Positions 30,057-37,502 of a stretch of 43,700 nt of DNA are shown piece by piece. Under the pieces are notes generated by a model that had not been told where the DNA came from, ran no database searches, and saw nothing but the letters and a program-made list of their open reading frames with translations. The stretch covers positions 1 to 43,700 of the IMG/VR virus record IMGVR_UViG_3300036851_000239; one strand, written 5' to 3'. Origin of the DNA: a virus. The translations under genes were made by a program, and so were the position numbers. How positions within the stretch are numbered: position 1 is the stretch's first letter; each line of letters begins with the position of its first letter.

Positions 30057-31112
30057 ATGAGAAGCGCCCGCACCAGAATCGCGACGAACGTCTTTCGGGA
30101 CGCCTCGGGCATCTCGGCCATCGTCCGCGTTCGAGGACACAAGCCCAAGGAGCTGCGGTTCCTGCCCAACACGGCGCTGAAGGACATCCGGAAGGACATG
30201 GAGCGCTGGGCGGCCCGGATGCACACCGCGAAGCCGACGCCCAGCCGCGGCACGCTGGCGGCCGACGCCGTCACCTACGAGCGGCTCACTCGGCATCTAG
30301 TAAGCTGGCGCGAACGGCGCTCAGAGGTGCGTGCCCTGGTGCGCGCGCTGGGCGATACGCGACGATCGCAGATCCTGAAGGCCGATGTGCTCGAGATGCG
30401 CACGGCATGGCTCCAGGCCGGCGTGGCGCCCAAGACGTGCAACAACCGGATCGGGACGCTGCGGAACATCTTCCGCGTGTTGGACGGGAAAAGGGTCGAC
30501 ATACCCTGCGACGAGATCGAGGATCTGCCGATACACAGGACGCCGATCCAGCGCGTGTCCGTTGAGACGATTCTGGCGGTTGACGCGAAGCTCCAAGAGC
30601 ACGAGCGCAAGGGCTGGATACGCAACGCGAAGACGCGAGCCCGCTACCGCGTGATGGTCAGCACGGGTCGGCGGCCGTCCGAAATCGCACGCACCGAACC
30701 GGATGACGTAGACCTGTCGAATCGGATTTGGGTGCCACGCGACGGCAAGGGAGGCTTTACGCCTGGCCTGTACTTGAACGACGACCAATGGACCGCGTGG
30801 TTCCTCTTTGCCGAGGCGAAGGCATGGGGCAAGTTCAACGAGAGCGCGTTCGTGCGCACGTTGAGGACCGCCGGCTGGCCGGAAGGCGTGCGGCCCTACC
30901 AGGCGCGGCACACGCTCGGGATCACGCTCTCAGAGGCGGGAATCGACCTGGACGACGTTGGCGCGGCCCTCGGACACAAGCGCCGGGAGACGACCCGCAA
31001 GCACTATGTACCCGTGCTCGGCAGCCGCATGCAGGCCCTCAGCGAGAGCCTGTCCGGACGGTTCAATGGCTGGAACCGCGTGGAACCACAACGTGGAACA
31101 GACGACAAATGA
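30057..31112 (+). CDS. int: Tyrosine recombinase (phage integrase)
   Basis: 351 residues. The first ~150 residues are the arm- and core-binding region. The catalytic half shows STGRRPSEIARTEPDDV (Arg I), WVPRDGKGGFTPGLYLN (Lys region), PYQARHTLGITLSEAGIDLD (Arg II; the usual first His of HxxR is Tyr here), ALGHKRRETTRKHYVPV (His/Trp position and the Tyr nucleophile). It starts 21 bases after the repressor stop, with AGAAGG upstream, and attP lies just downstream. Integrates the phage at the host attB. Confidence 0.92.
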   Translation: MRSARTRIATNVFRDASGISAIVRVRGHKPKELRFLPNTALKDIRKDMERWAARMHTAKPTPSRGTLAADAVTYERLTRHLVSWRERRSEVRALVRALGDTRRSQILKADVLEMRTAWLQAGVAPKTCNNRIGTLRNIFRVLDGKRVDIPCDEIEDLPIHRTPIQRVSVETILAVDAKLQEHERKGWIRNAKTRARYRVMVSTGRRPSEIARTEPDDVDLSNRIWVPRDGKGGFTPGLYLNDDQWTAWFLFAEAKAWGKFNESAFVRTLRTAGWPEGVRPYQARHTLGITLSEAGIDLDDVGAALGHKRRETTRKHYVPVLGSRMQALSESLSGRFNGWNRVEPQRGTDDK

Positions 31113-31308
31113 CGCATCCTCAGTCAGATACAGGCGAGGGCTTTGCATTCGACTCCCAGGCGCTTCCGCCAGATATCTCGTGTAGAATAAGGCGTTTATC
31201 CTCTGTTTTGGCTCCGTTCCACGACTGGTTCCACTTCACAGAAATTGGAATGAAATGGCGCATATAAATACTGTCTGGATTAACATTCGTGGCACCAAAC
31301 GTGGAACC
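31079..31308 (+). promoter_or_regulatory. Arm-type repeats around attP (CGTGGAACC-like)
   Basis: The octamer or longer CGTGGAAC(C) occurs at 31079-31087 and 31092-31099 on one side of the attP core, in inverted orientation at 31216-31223 (GTTCCACG) and 31227-31234 (GGTTCCAC) on the other, and again at 31300-31308. Five copies flanking a core site is the layout of integrase arm-binding sites. The first two lie inside the int 3' end. Other occurrences elsewhere (for example near 38625) are isolated. Confidence 0.6.
31148..31171 (+). other. attP: attP core matching the 3' end of a selC (tRNA-Sec) gene
   Basis: The segment starts TTCGACTCCC and ends GCTTCCGCCA, 24 bases. A normal tRNA has 23 bases from the T-loop TTC to CCA; the selenocysteine tRNA has 24 because its acceptor stem has 8 pairs. 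E. coli selC has TTCGACTCC and ends CTTCCGCCA, so both length and flanks agree. It lies 35 bases after int. Only the 3' part is present (no full cloverleaf upstream), as expected for an attP that restores the host tRNA on integration. Confidence 0.75.
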
Positions 31309-31327
31309 GCTTGTGGAGGTGTGTCTG

Positions 31328-31636
31328 ATGCGAATACGAGTGTGGCAGGTTCTTGTGAGCGTGGCCGTGGGCGTACCTCTGGGGCTCATCTTGGCGCCAC
31401 CGTTTGCGGCCATGCGTCCCCTTCCGCCCCCAATCGTGGAGCGTGTTCCGATCCACACCGCCGACGTCCTGGACACCGGAAAGGCCTGCGTCTACACGTG
31501 GGGCGAGGAGGTGTTTATCTGGCAGCGTCAACACATCGGCATCCCGCTGGCGAAACCGTGTCCTCCTATAAAAGAAGCGCAACGGCGGTGGCGCGAGGCG
31601 CAGCAAGCTCCAGTCGCGGTGTTGGCCAGGACATGA
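31328..31636 (+). CDS. Single-pass membrane protein, paralogue of the 16067-16435 product
   Basis: 102 residues. Start ATG 31328 has GGAGGT 7 bases upstream; the longer GTG start at 31289 was rejected because this ribosome site is so good. N-terminal helix VLVSVAVGVPLGLILAPPF, then MRPLPPPIVERVPIHTADVL, DTGKACVYTW and WQRQHIGI, which closely match the other copy. ATGA overlap with the lipoprotein gene makes them an operon, and both lie beside attP where lysogenic-conversion genes are common. Function unknown. Confidence 0.75.
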   Translation: MRIRVWQVLVSVAVGVPLGLILAPPFAAMRPLPPPIVERVPIHTADVLDTGKACVYTWGEEVFIWQRQHIGIPLAKPCPPIKEAQRRWREAQQAPVAVLART

Positions 31637-32439
31637 ACAAGACCCTGCCTGCGCTTGTCGTCCTGTGCGTGCTGCTCACCGGCTGCGGGAGCGAGCAGTC
31701 CCCGCTCGGCCCAACGCCCACCCCGTCGCCCGCTCCCCCGGCGGCGTTCTCGGGCTCGGTCACGGACACCGTCACCGGTGCGCCGGTCGCCGGCTTCACG
31801 GCCCTGATCGCAGGCTCGCGGCTGACGGTCTCCGCGCCGGGCTACGTGACACGGGAGACACGTTCCAGCGCCACGAGCGTGGACCTGATCCCTGAGGCCG
31901 GCTTCGACCTCGGCTTCTATCGAGAGCTCGCCAGAGGGACGATTGAGACGTCCATGCAGCCCTTGCGGGTTCTCTCTCAAGCACCGAGCATCTACCTGCA
32001 GACGCCCGGACTCTCACCCGCGAATGTCGCGGCGCTTGAGCAGGCGGCTCGAGCCGTCGTGCCGGACATGACGGGCGGACGCTTTCAGGTGCAGGCGTGG
32101 GAGACCGGAGCAGGTACGCGGGGCGACAGTGCCGGCTGGATCACGGTGGAACTCGTCAATGATGGCGGCTTGTGTGGCCGCGCCAATGTCGGCGTGCCAG
32201 GGCATGTCTGGCTGAACCTGCACAGCCAGTGCGCTCGAGAAGGATTTGCGGTCTATCCGCCGCTCTTTGCGCACGAACTCGGGCACGCCCTCGGCTTCAC
32301 ACACGTGACGAGAACGGACGCATTGATGCACACGCCGATGACGCAGGGCGTTCGGTCGCCGCCGGCTCTTGAGCGCCATCACGCCGCGATCGCCTACAAG
32401 CGGCAGGCTGGGAATCGGGACGTCGACGTGGATCGATAG
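31633..32439 (+). CDS. Lipoprotein with metzincin (matrixin-like) zinc-protease motif
   Basis: 268 residues. N-terminus KTLPALVVLCVLLTGCGSEQ has a lipobox LTGC, followed by a Pro-rich spacer and a short carboxypeptidase-regulatory-like repeat (FSGSVTDTVTGAPVAGF). The C-terminal domain contains AHELGHALGFTHV: HExxHxxGxxH with His214, Glu215, His218, His224, and a Met-turn at Met232 (ALMHTPM). The last residues (HHAAIAYKRQAGNRDVDVD) resemble secreted lipoprotein proteases that I associate with Acidobacteriota. As a surface protease next to attP, it may be a conversion factor expressed in lysogens. Confidence 0.8.
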   Translation: MNKTLPALVVLCVLLTGCGSEQSPLGPTPTPSPAPPAAFSGSVTDTVTGAPVAGFTALIAGSRLTVSAPGYVTRETRSSATSVDLIPEAGFDLGFYRELARGTIETSMQPLRVLSQAPSIYLQTPGLSPANVAALEQAARAVVPDMTGGRFQVQAWETGAGTRGDSAGWITVELVNDGGLCGRANVGVPGHVWLNLHSQCAREGFAVYPPLFAHELGHALGFTHVTRTDALMHTPMTQGVRSPPALERHHAAIAYKRQAGNRDVDVDR

Positions 32440-32505
32440 GACGGCTCTCCGACCGACATCCGCGCCCCGGAAGTAGCGCGGTCTCCCAGCCAGCCGGAGG
32501 CCGTC
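32440..32505. terminator. Hairpin at the convergent end of both transcription units
   Basis: GACGGC plus CTCC (32440-32450, one bulged base) pairs with GGAG plus GCCGTC (32496-32505), and CCGCGC (32460-32465) pairs with GCGCGG (32476-32481) inside it. It lies directly after the + strand lipoprotein stop and before the minus-strand operon end at 32591. No clear T-run follows on either strand, so termination may be rho-dependent. The gap 32506-32590 shows nothing else I can support. Confidence 0.5.
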
Positions 32506-32590
32506 CATCTTTGCCGAGCTTGGCGGCCCTCTCCCTCCGCCCGCCTACTGTTGATCCCGCGACCACGGGAGGCTCTATCGCTCGACACTT

Positions 32591-33022
32591 TCACTGAACC
32601 ACGACGCGTGCCGTGGCTCGGCCGCAGACCTTTTTCAGATCGTCATCGGCGTAGACGGTCGCCGTGATCACGTAGGTGCCTCCGTGCAAATCGATGAACT
32701 TCCGGTCCTGCCGGATGCGTTCGTCTGCTCCGTCGAGTTGAATCACGGATCGCGGGACGGGGCCGTCCTGCTTCTCCGGCTCGCGGAGCATCTCGGGCGT
32801 GTCGTCCGCGAACATGTCCATCGTCCGATCCGGCTCGGCGTACTCGACGTCGAATGCGAGCTGCCGATGCGCCTTGTCAGGGGTCACGCGCGCCTCCGCG
32901 CAGAGCGTGACTGGGCCGAACGCCACAGTGACAGTTCGGGCGTAACAATTTGTGATTCTGACTTTGACGCATTGGTCAAGCGCCGCAGCATGGGCCTGGA
33001 CGGCGAGCGCAAGGCAGATCAC
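32591..33022 (-). CDS. Exported protein (about 143 aa), unknown function
   Basis: GTG start gives ICLALAVQAHAAALDQC, a signal-peptide-like segment but without a positive residue. A CTG at 33034 in frame, overlapping the preceding TGA, would add TLK and give a normal signal peptide with a GGGGGTC site upstream. The mature part is beta-rich (KVRITNCYARTVTVAFGPVT; YVITATVYADDDLKK) with several Cys. It is the last gene of the leftward unit. Confidence 0.6.
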   Translation of the reverse strand: MICLALAVQAHAAALDQCVKVRITNCYARTVTVAFGPVTLCAEARVTPDKAHRQLAFDVEYAEPDRTMDMFADDTPEMLREPEKQDGPVPRSVIQLDGADERIRQDRKFIDLHGGTYVITATVYADDDLKKVCGRATARVVVQ

Positions 33023-33030
33023 CTTGAGGG

Positions 33031-33792
33031 TCAGTTCCCGACCCCCAATGTAAGCAGGCGCTTGACGCCTCCGCCACCTCCCCCTCCGCCAGCAACCTCA
33101 GATATGACAGTACAGGCTAAGGCCTCATCATCCGCCACCTGCGTGGCGCCACAGGTGTACGCAGTGTCGGTCAAGTTGACGGTGCGACAGTGGAGGGAGG
33201 AAAAGTTTCCGTGGTCGGCTGAGGCGACAAGCGTCGCGGTCTCCTGCGCACAGGTGCCGGGGGAGCCACCTCCGTAGTAATTCGCCATAAGCGCCACGCG
33301 CTGTGCAGACGCGAGTGTCCCAGTCGTGCACTGTGGGTTCGCTTCGTTGGTGTTCGCCGGATTCGTGCAGGACCCTCCAGTCTCGATCTCCGTATTCGCG
33401 TCAGCTTGCACGGTGACACACGAGAACTGAATATCATCTGCCGTTGCCGAGTCGAGGTCGATAGAGACTGTATTGCTTGCCTTTGCGGTCAGATCTCCAG
33501 CAGCCCACGTCTCTGCGATGCCTTGCTCCCCTGCCGTGTCGACTCGTCGAATCTGGAATGTGAGCGCGACTCCACCATACGACATCGATAAGATATGAGA
33601 TCCCGACGTCACGCCGTGCGACGCAGCACAGATGATTCCATCAGGGCTGACCGATGTATGGGTAAAGGTATACGGATCTTGCGTGCCAGTCCGCAGGCTT
33701 CCCGTTGCTGCGTCGAAGGTGACGACAGCCCAGGCGGGAGGTGCCGTGAACAGGATGAAGAGTAGAACAGAAAGAGCAGTTCGACGCATCAT
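33031..33792 (-). CDS. Exported Cys-rich protein with poly-Gly region (253 aa)
   Basis: MMRRTALSVLLFILFTAPPA is a signal peptide. The mature part is beta-rich with eight or more Cys (SCTNPANTNEANPQC; SPGTC; YTCGAT; LACTV), probably forming disulfides outside the cytoplasm. A run of eight Gly precedes the basic end VKRLLTLGVGN. I recognise no family. It overlaps the upstream gene by 4 bases. A virion role without export is hard to reconcile with the signal peptide. Confidence 0.65.
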   Translation of the reverse strand: MMRRTALSVLLFILFTAPPAWAVVTFDAATGSLRTGTQDPYTFTHTSVSPDGIICAASHGVTSGSHILSMSYGGVALTFQIRRVDTAGEQGIAETWAAGDLTAKASNTVSIDLDSATADDIQFSCVTVQADANTEIETGGSCTNPANTNEANPQCTTGTLASAQRVALMANYYGGGSPGTCAQETATLVASADHGNFSSLHCRTVNLTDTAYTCGATQVADDEALACTVISEVAGGGGGGGGVKRLLTLGVGN

Positions 33793-34193
33793 CCAAAGAA
33801 CCCCGTTTGGTAGTCTGTGCCTAACACCGACTGAAGGGATGACATGTCGGACGTCAACGTCGCGTTGGTCACGCCGAGGTTCGACAGCTCCTTTAGTTGT
33901 CGGAGACGGTCCACTCTCGCAAGGTAGGTCTCCTGGGCCGTAGGAGTGACGACCGGAGTCGTGAGGTCCACGCTGGCTCCGGTTGTCAGGTTGCTTTCCA
34001 CCGCCGCCTGCAGATTCAGCGCGGCTCTCTCCCCTCTCGCCCAGGATTTCACGTCAGCGAGAGTGGTGGTGCCAGTCACGTAGAAGTCTCTCTGGACGGT
34101 CGCGACGTTTGGACCAGAGAACTCGATAAGCAGGTGAATCCGTCCATCCTGGACAGGATCCTTCCGAACGAGCGTTGCTGTGTCGTAAGCCAT
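33789..34193 (-). CDS. Putative virion or fibre-associated protein (134 aa)
   Basis: Beta start (YDTATLVRKDPVQDGRIHLL; ATVQRDFYVTGTTTLADVKS) and a helical C-terminal part with LARVDRLRQLKELSNLG and LTSDMSSLQSVLG. Of the type often found near tail-fibre genes. No family recognised. Confidence 0.5.
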   Translation of the reverse strand: MAYDTATLVRKDPVQDGRIHLLIEFSGPNVATVQRDFYVTGTTTLADVKSWARGERAALNLQAAVESNLTTGASVDLTTPVVTPTAQETYLARVDRLRQLKELSNLGVTNATLTSDMSSLQSVLGTDYQTGFFG

Positions 34194-34194
34194 G

Positions 34195-36120
34195 TCAGAA
34201 CTTCGTATAGGTCACGTCCACCGCGACCGTAACCGCTGCGGAACTTGTGACACACAGAGCGTTGCCGGAAGTGGTTCGAAAGACGGTCCCGAGACCACTC
34301 CCGCGGCTGATACCCGTCTGCGCAATGAGCGGATAATTACTCGATATGTCCGCTTGGCCCGTTGCACAGTTAGTTCCGGTGCCACGCACGAACTTGACGT
34401 TGGACGTTCCGCCTGCCATGACATCGTAACTACAGACGTAGATGATCTGCCCTGCCGTCAGCGCAACGATTTCCGTGGTCGTCGCCGTCGACATGTTCAA
34501 CAGCGCGTGGTTGTCGCAGCCGATGAGGCCAACGAGATTTCCGGTTGAGTTCGTCCCGACGAACGCCGCACGCGCAGGCACCGCGCTCGCTGTTGCGCCG
34601 TTGTAGGCTGGGCCCGTGGAGTCCGAGGCAATAGACACCCGCGGCGCGCCTGTGCCAGACACCCCGTTCCCGGCAAGAACGGCAACGCCTCCCCACTGCG
34701 CGGCGTTGATCGGCTCATTGTCTGGAAACGTCCCCACGTTCACCGTGAACGCGGTGTTGTCGCTCGCGATGGTGACCCGCTGAGACCCCGTGCCCGTCAC
34801 GCCATTCCCCATCAGTGGGGCGACGCCGTTGATCTGGGCGACGTTGAAGGGCTCGTTGTCCGGGAAGGTTCCCACGTTCGCAGTGACTGTCCCGCTCACT
34901 GGTTGCGTGACGGCTGACCCGTCGACGACGAGCGCATTCCCAGCCGTGACATTCGCCCCCCGCTCGTTGCCAGCTGCGTCCCTCAGTTGCGCGTACGGGA
35001 CTCGGTTCGACGCCATACGCGGCGCCGCTGCGCTGTTTTCGGTTGCCGCATTCGGCGTCACATCGTCGAGGACGAAGCCGCTGATGTTGATGGCCGTGGT
35101 GCCAAAGGTGAACGCGGCATTGTCAGCGAACGTCGCCGCGCCACCGCACCCGGAATCACAAATCACGTTCAGCGCGCCTGCGCCGTCGGTCACCGTCACC
35201 GTATCCGTCGCCCCTGTGAGGTTCCGAATATCAAGATCGGTCGCCGTCGCTGTCACGGCCTGCGCAGACGGGAACACGGTGAACAGATACCTGTTCGAGT
35301 CCATCCGAGGAGCACCGTAATTCCCGTCTGTGATGGTCGGAGGCGTCGTATCGAAGACCGCCGCAATCGGTGTGACGTTCGTCGTGCCGCCAGTGAATAC
35401 CGAATTGTCAGCAGTGGCCGGTGGGGACCCGCAGCCGCTATCGCAGATCACATTGAGGGCCCCCGCGCCATCCGTCACCGTGACGGTGTTCTGGACCGCG
35501 ACGCGAAAACCGCCGCCGTCGAGCGTCGTCGGCAGCGCCACCGCCGTCGCGCCACCACTGGCCGGGGTGAACAGCCCGACAAACACGCGCGGGCTCAGCG
35601 CGGCCGCGGTGTCGACGTCAAGTTGCTGAAAGGGCGGCGTGGCCTGTGCCGAAGCCAGAGACGGGATGAGTACGAACAGTGCAGCCCAGAACTTGTACCA
35701 CGGCCTCCGTGGCGCGGCTGGCGCGGGCGTAGGCGCACTCACCGGCACAGGCTCGAGCTGCTCACTGACCTGCACAACGGCGCGGAGGATGGCGAGGGCG
35801 ACAGCCTCATGCAAGCCCGGCGGCACGGTCACCACGCACCGCTGCGGGTCGCGATTTCCACCCGCCCGGCGCTTCAGGTATTCCCCGGCTCCCGGAAAGC
35901 GCGCGTGCAGTTCCTCGAGGTTGTCTTCGATCTTGGCCTCGAGCGGGGAATCGACGCTGTCGAGCGCCAACGCCGGCCCGTCCTCAAGCACGAACGTGTA
36001 GGCGGCGGACGAATCCGGCACCAGGAGGAAACTACACTTTGCCAGCATGACGCGCAGCCGGTCGGCGGCCTCGCAGACCCCGTCCACGCGCACGCGGTTG
36101 ATGATTCTCAAAGAATGCAC
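34195..36120 (-). CDS. Large repeat protein with internal membrane/signal-like segment (641 aa)
   Basis: Residues 1-125 look soluble and cytoplasmic. Residues 141-160 (WYKFWAALFVLIPSLASAQA) after two Arg look like a signal peptide or anchor. The rest is beta-rich repeats: TVTVTDGAGALNVICDSGCG occurs twice, as does NVGTFPDNEP followed by GVA, GNGV and IASD phrases. This suggests either a type II membrane protein with the repeats outside or two products from one frame (GTG at the PVPVSAP region). The motifs resemble repeat proteins seen in uncultured phages. Function unknown. Confidence 0.65.
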   Translation of the reverse strand: MHSLRIINRVRVDGVCEAADRLRVMLAKCSFLLVPDSSAAYTFVLEDGPALALDSVDSPLEAKIEDNLEELHARFPGAGEYLKRRAGGNRDPQRCVVTVPPGLHEAVALAILRAVVQVSEQLEPVPVSAPTPAPAAPRRPWYKFWAALFVLIPSLASAQATPPFQQLDVDTAAALSPRVFVGLFTPASGGATAVALPTTLDGGGFRVAVQNTVTVTDGAGALNVICDSGCGSPPATADNSVFTGGTTNVTPIAAVFDTTPPTITDGNYGAPRMDSNRYLFTVFPSAQAVTATATDLDIRNLTGATDTVTVTDGAGALNVICDSGCGGAATFADNAAFTFGTTAINISGFVLDDVTPNAATENSAAAPRMASNRVPYAQLRDAAGNERGANVTAGNALVVDGSAVTQPVSGTVTANVGTFPDNEPFNVAQINGVAPLMGNGVTGTGSQRVTIASDNTAFTVNVGTFPDNEPINAAQWGGVAVLAGNGVSGTGAPRVSIASDSTGPAYNGATASAVPARAAFVGTNSTGNLVGLIGCDNHALLNMSTATTTEIVALTAGQIIYVCSYDVMAGGTSNVKFVRGTGTNCATGQADISSNYPLIAQTGISRGSGLGTVFRTTSGNALCVTSSAAVTVAVDVTYTKF

Positions 36121-36404
36121 TCCACTTCTATCGGTCCTGTCCCGGCGTCAGCAGTCGCCCACACAACGACGGCGTCTTGGTCGTAACAACTCCCCTTGCT
36201 ATCGGCCACCCCGAACCGTCGCTCCGCGCCCGCCGCCAGCGTGATCCCGGTCCCGCCGATATCGGCGTCATAGATCGTGCAGTTGTTCGTGAGATCCGCA
36301 TTGCGGAGCACAACGGCCCGGCAGGCGTGAGGGACCGTGATTGGCGTCCGAGAAGCGGCGTCGATCGTGGTGGAATAGAACCGGGTGCGTGCAGCGTCAG
36401 CCAT
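36108..36404 (-). CDS. Small beta-rich protein (98 aa), putative virion component
   Basis: FYSTTIDAASRTPITVPHAC, then AVVLRNADLTNNCTIYDADI and GTGITLAAGAERRFGVAD read like a small beta-barrel decoration protein. It overlaps the following repeat protein by 13 bases. No signal peptide. No specific family recognised. Confidence 0.55.
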   Translation of the reverse strand: MADAARTRFYSTTIDAASRTPITVPHACRAVVLRNADLTNNCTIYDADIGGTGITLAAGAERRFGVADSKGSCYDQDAVVVWATADAGTGPIEVECIL

Positions 36405-36728
36405 TTACGTCTCACACTTCGTCGGACACGTACACCCCTTCGGATCGCATCTGGCCCCGCACCGTGCATCCCACGTGCGCCCTTGTGTCTCGTCATCGGG
36501 CGAACCTTTCTTGTCACACGTGTGCACACAGGCGCACTTCTCCACGCCTGCTTCAGGATCACCGAGCCGTGAGCACTTCTTCTCGACCGTGCCGCGCATC
36601 CACGGACGATCGGGATCGCACGGCAACTCCGAACCGTCGCACACACCATCCTGCGCGTAGGCAAAGGGGAAATGACTCGCTGAACCGGCGAGCAGCAGCG
36701 TGAGCAGGCCGAGCGCGATTCGTGTCAT
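36405..36728 (-). CDS. Exported Cys-rich protein (107 aa)
   Basis: MTRIALGLLTLLLAGSASHF is a signal peptide with cleavage expected near AYAQ. The mature part carries about a dozen Cys (CDGSELPCDPD; KCACVHTCDKK; CGARCDPKGCTCPTKC), a disulfide-rich mini-protein. Such secreted Cys-rich proteins are rare in phages. Function unknown. Confidence 0.65.
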   Translation of the reverse strand: MTRIALGLLTLLLAGSASHFPFAYAQDGVCDGSELPCDPDRPWMRGTVEKKCSRLGDPEAGVEKCACVHTCDKKGSPDDETQGRTWDARCGARCDPKGCTCPTKCET

Positions 36729-36943
36729 GGGTCCCTCGTCCAGTGCCTAGCCACCTGATAGCCCTCAATCACGGTCAGCGCGCCGTAGAGCGCGACATTT
36801 GCCGCAAGGTGTCTCTCGCGTCGAAACAGCCACGCACCAGTGTTGTACGCCAAGCAGGCCCCAGAGACGGCCATCAGGAGCACATGGACCATCCCCTTGG
36901 TTCCTTCGGCCCGTCCGCTCTCGCAGAACTCGCGCGGGGTCAT
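36725..36943 (-). CDS. Small membrane protein (72 aa)
   Basis: Start MTPREFCESGRAEGTKG in an ATGA overlap. Two hydrophobic segments (MVHVLLMAVSGACLAYN; LAANVALYGALTVIEGYQV). It may be a holin or pinholin relative near the lysis cluster, but there is no direct evidence. Confidence 0.5.
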   Translation of the reverse strand: MTPREFCESGRAEGTKGMVHVLLMAVSGACLAYNTGAWLFRRERHLAANVALYGALTVIEGYQVARHWTRDP

Positions 36944-37239
36944 GGGGTCACCGGGTATCTCATGTTGAGCTTCACGATGACATCGGCCACATAGCCACCT
37001 CGCCCCCAGTTGTGGTCCCACCGCCAGCCAGCGCGGAACGTCGCATAGCGGCCGTTCGGCTTCGGGATAGCGATCGACAGGAACGGCGGCCACAACACAG
37101 CGATGTGCCCCTCCCGCCCGAACCGGAGAGCGGCGACCTTTGGCGGCCTCGACGAATGGAAGGACAGCTTGCTCTGCACCCAGCCCGCCCACGGTCCCAG
37201 AATCCGCGCGTCCGTCCCGCGGTTGATGTAGCCGCTCAT
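36940..37239 (-). CDS. Hypothetical protein (99 aa)
   Basis: Rich in aromatic residues (GPWAGWVQSKLSFHSS; VLWPPFLSIAIPKPNGRYAT; FRAGWRWDHNWG) and basic. It carries no signal peptide or membrane segment that I trust. ATGA overlaps on both sides place it in the operon. No family recognised. Confidence 0.5.
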   Translation of the reverse strand: MSGYINRGTDARILGPWAGWVQSKLSFHSSRPPKVAALRFGREGHIAVLWPPFLSIAIPKPNGRYATFRAGWRWDHNWGRGGYVADVIVKLNMRYPVTP

Positions 37240-37502
37240 TTCGCTACCAGCGTGAGCTCGACGTTGGCCCCGATCAGCGGTGCAATCTGCCGGTCGAAGA
37301 TCGCCTTGTCGCGCACAATCAGGATGACAGATTGCCCGAGCGCCACCATCTGCTCCTCGCGCTCCGTGTCCGTGGCGGAGAGCTGCCCAAAGACCTGAAA
37401 GCCTGGCGATTCAGCTTTCAGCGCCCACCCAATCACGAGCAGGACCAACACCCACCACCAGACGCGCGGACCGAAGTCGAGCATTTCCCAGTGTGGCTCC
37501 AT
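37236..37502 (-). CDS. Small anchored periplasmic protein (88 aa), lysis-region
   Basis: Membrane segment VWWWVLVLLVIGWALK near the N-terminus, then a charged C-terminal part (REEQMVALGQSVILIVRDKA). Layout resembles inner-membrane spanin subunits, but no partner lipoprotein is recognisable beside it. Confidence 0.45.
   Translation of the reverse strand: MEPHWEMLDFGPRVWWWVLVLLVIGWALKAESPGFQVFGQLSATDTEREEQMVALGQSVILIVRDKAIFDRQIAPLIGANVELTLVAK

Noticed and set aside
31148-31171. A tRNA gene at the attP core
   Set aside because: Only the T-loop and acceptor 3' part match; the upstream bases do not form the T-stem or the rest of a cloverleaf. It fits an attP core, not a functional tRNA.
31289-31327. 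Upstream GTG start extending the membrane protein by 13 residues
   Set aside because: The ATG at 31328 has GGAGGT at ideal distance and gives a normal N-terminus; the extension reads through an integrase arm-like site.
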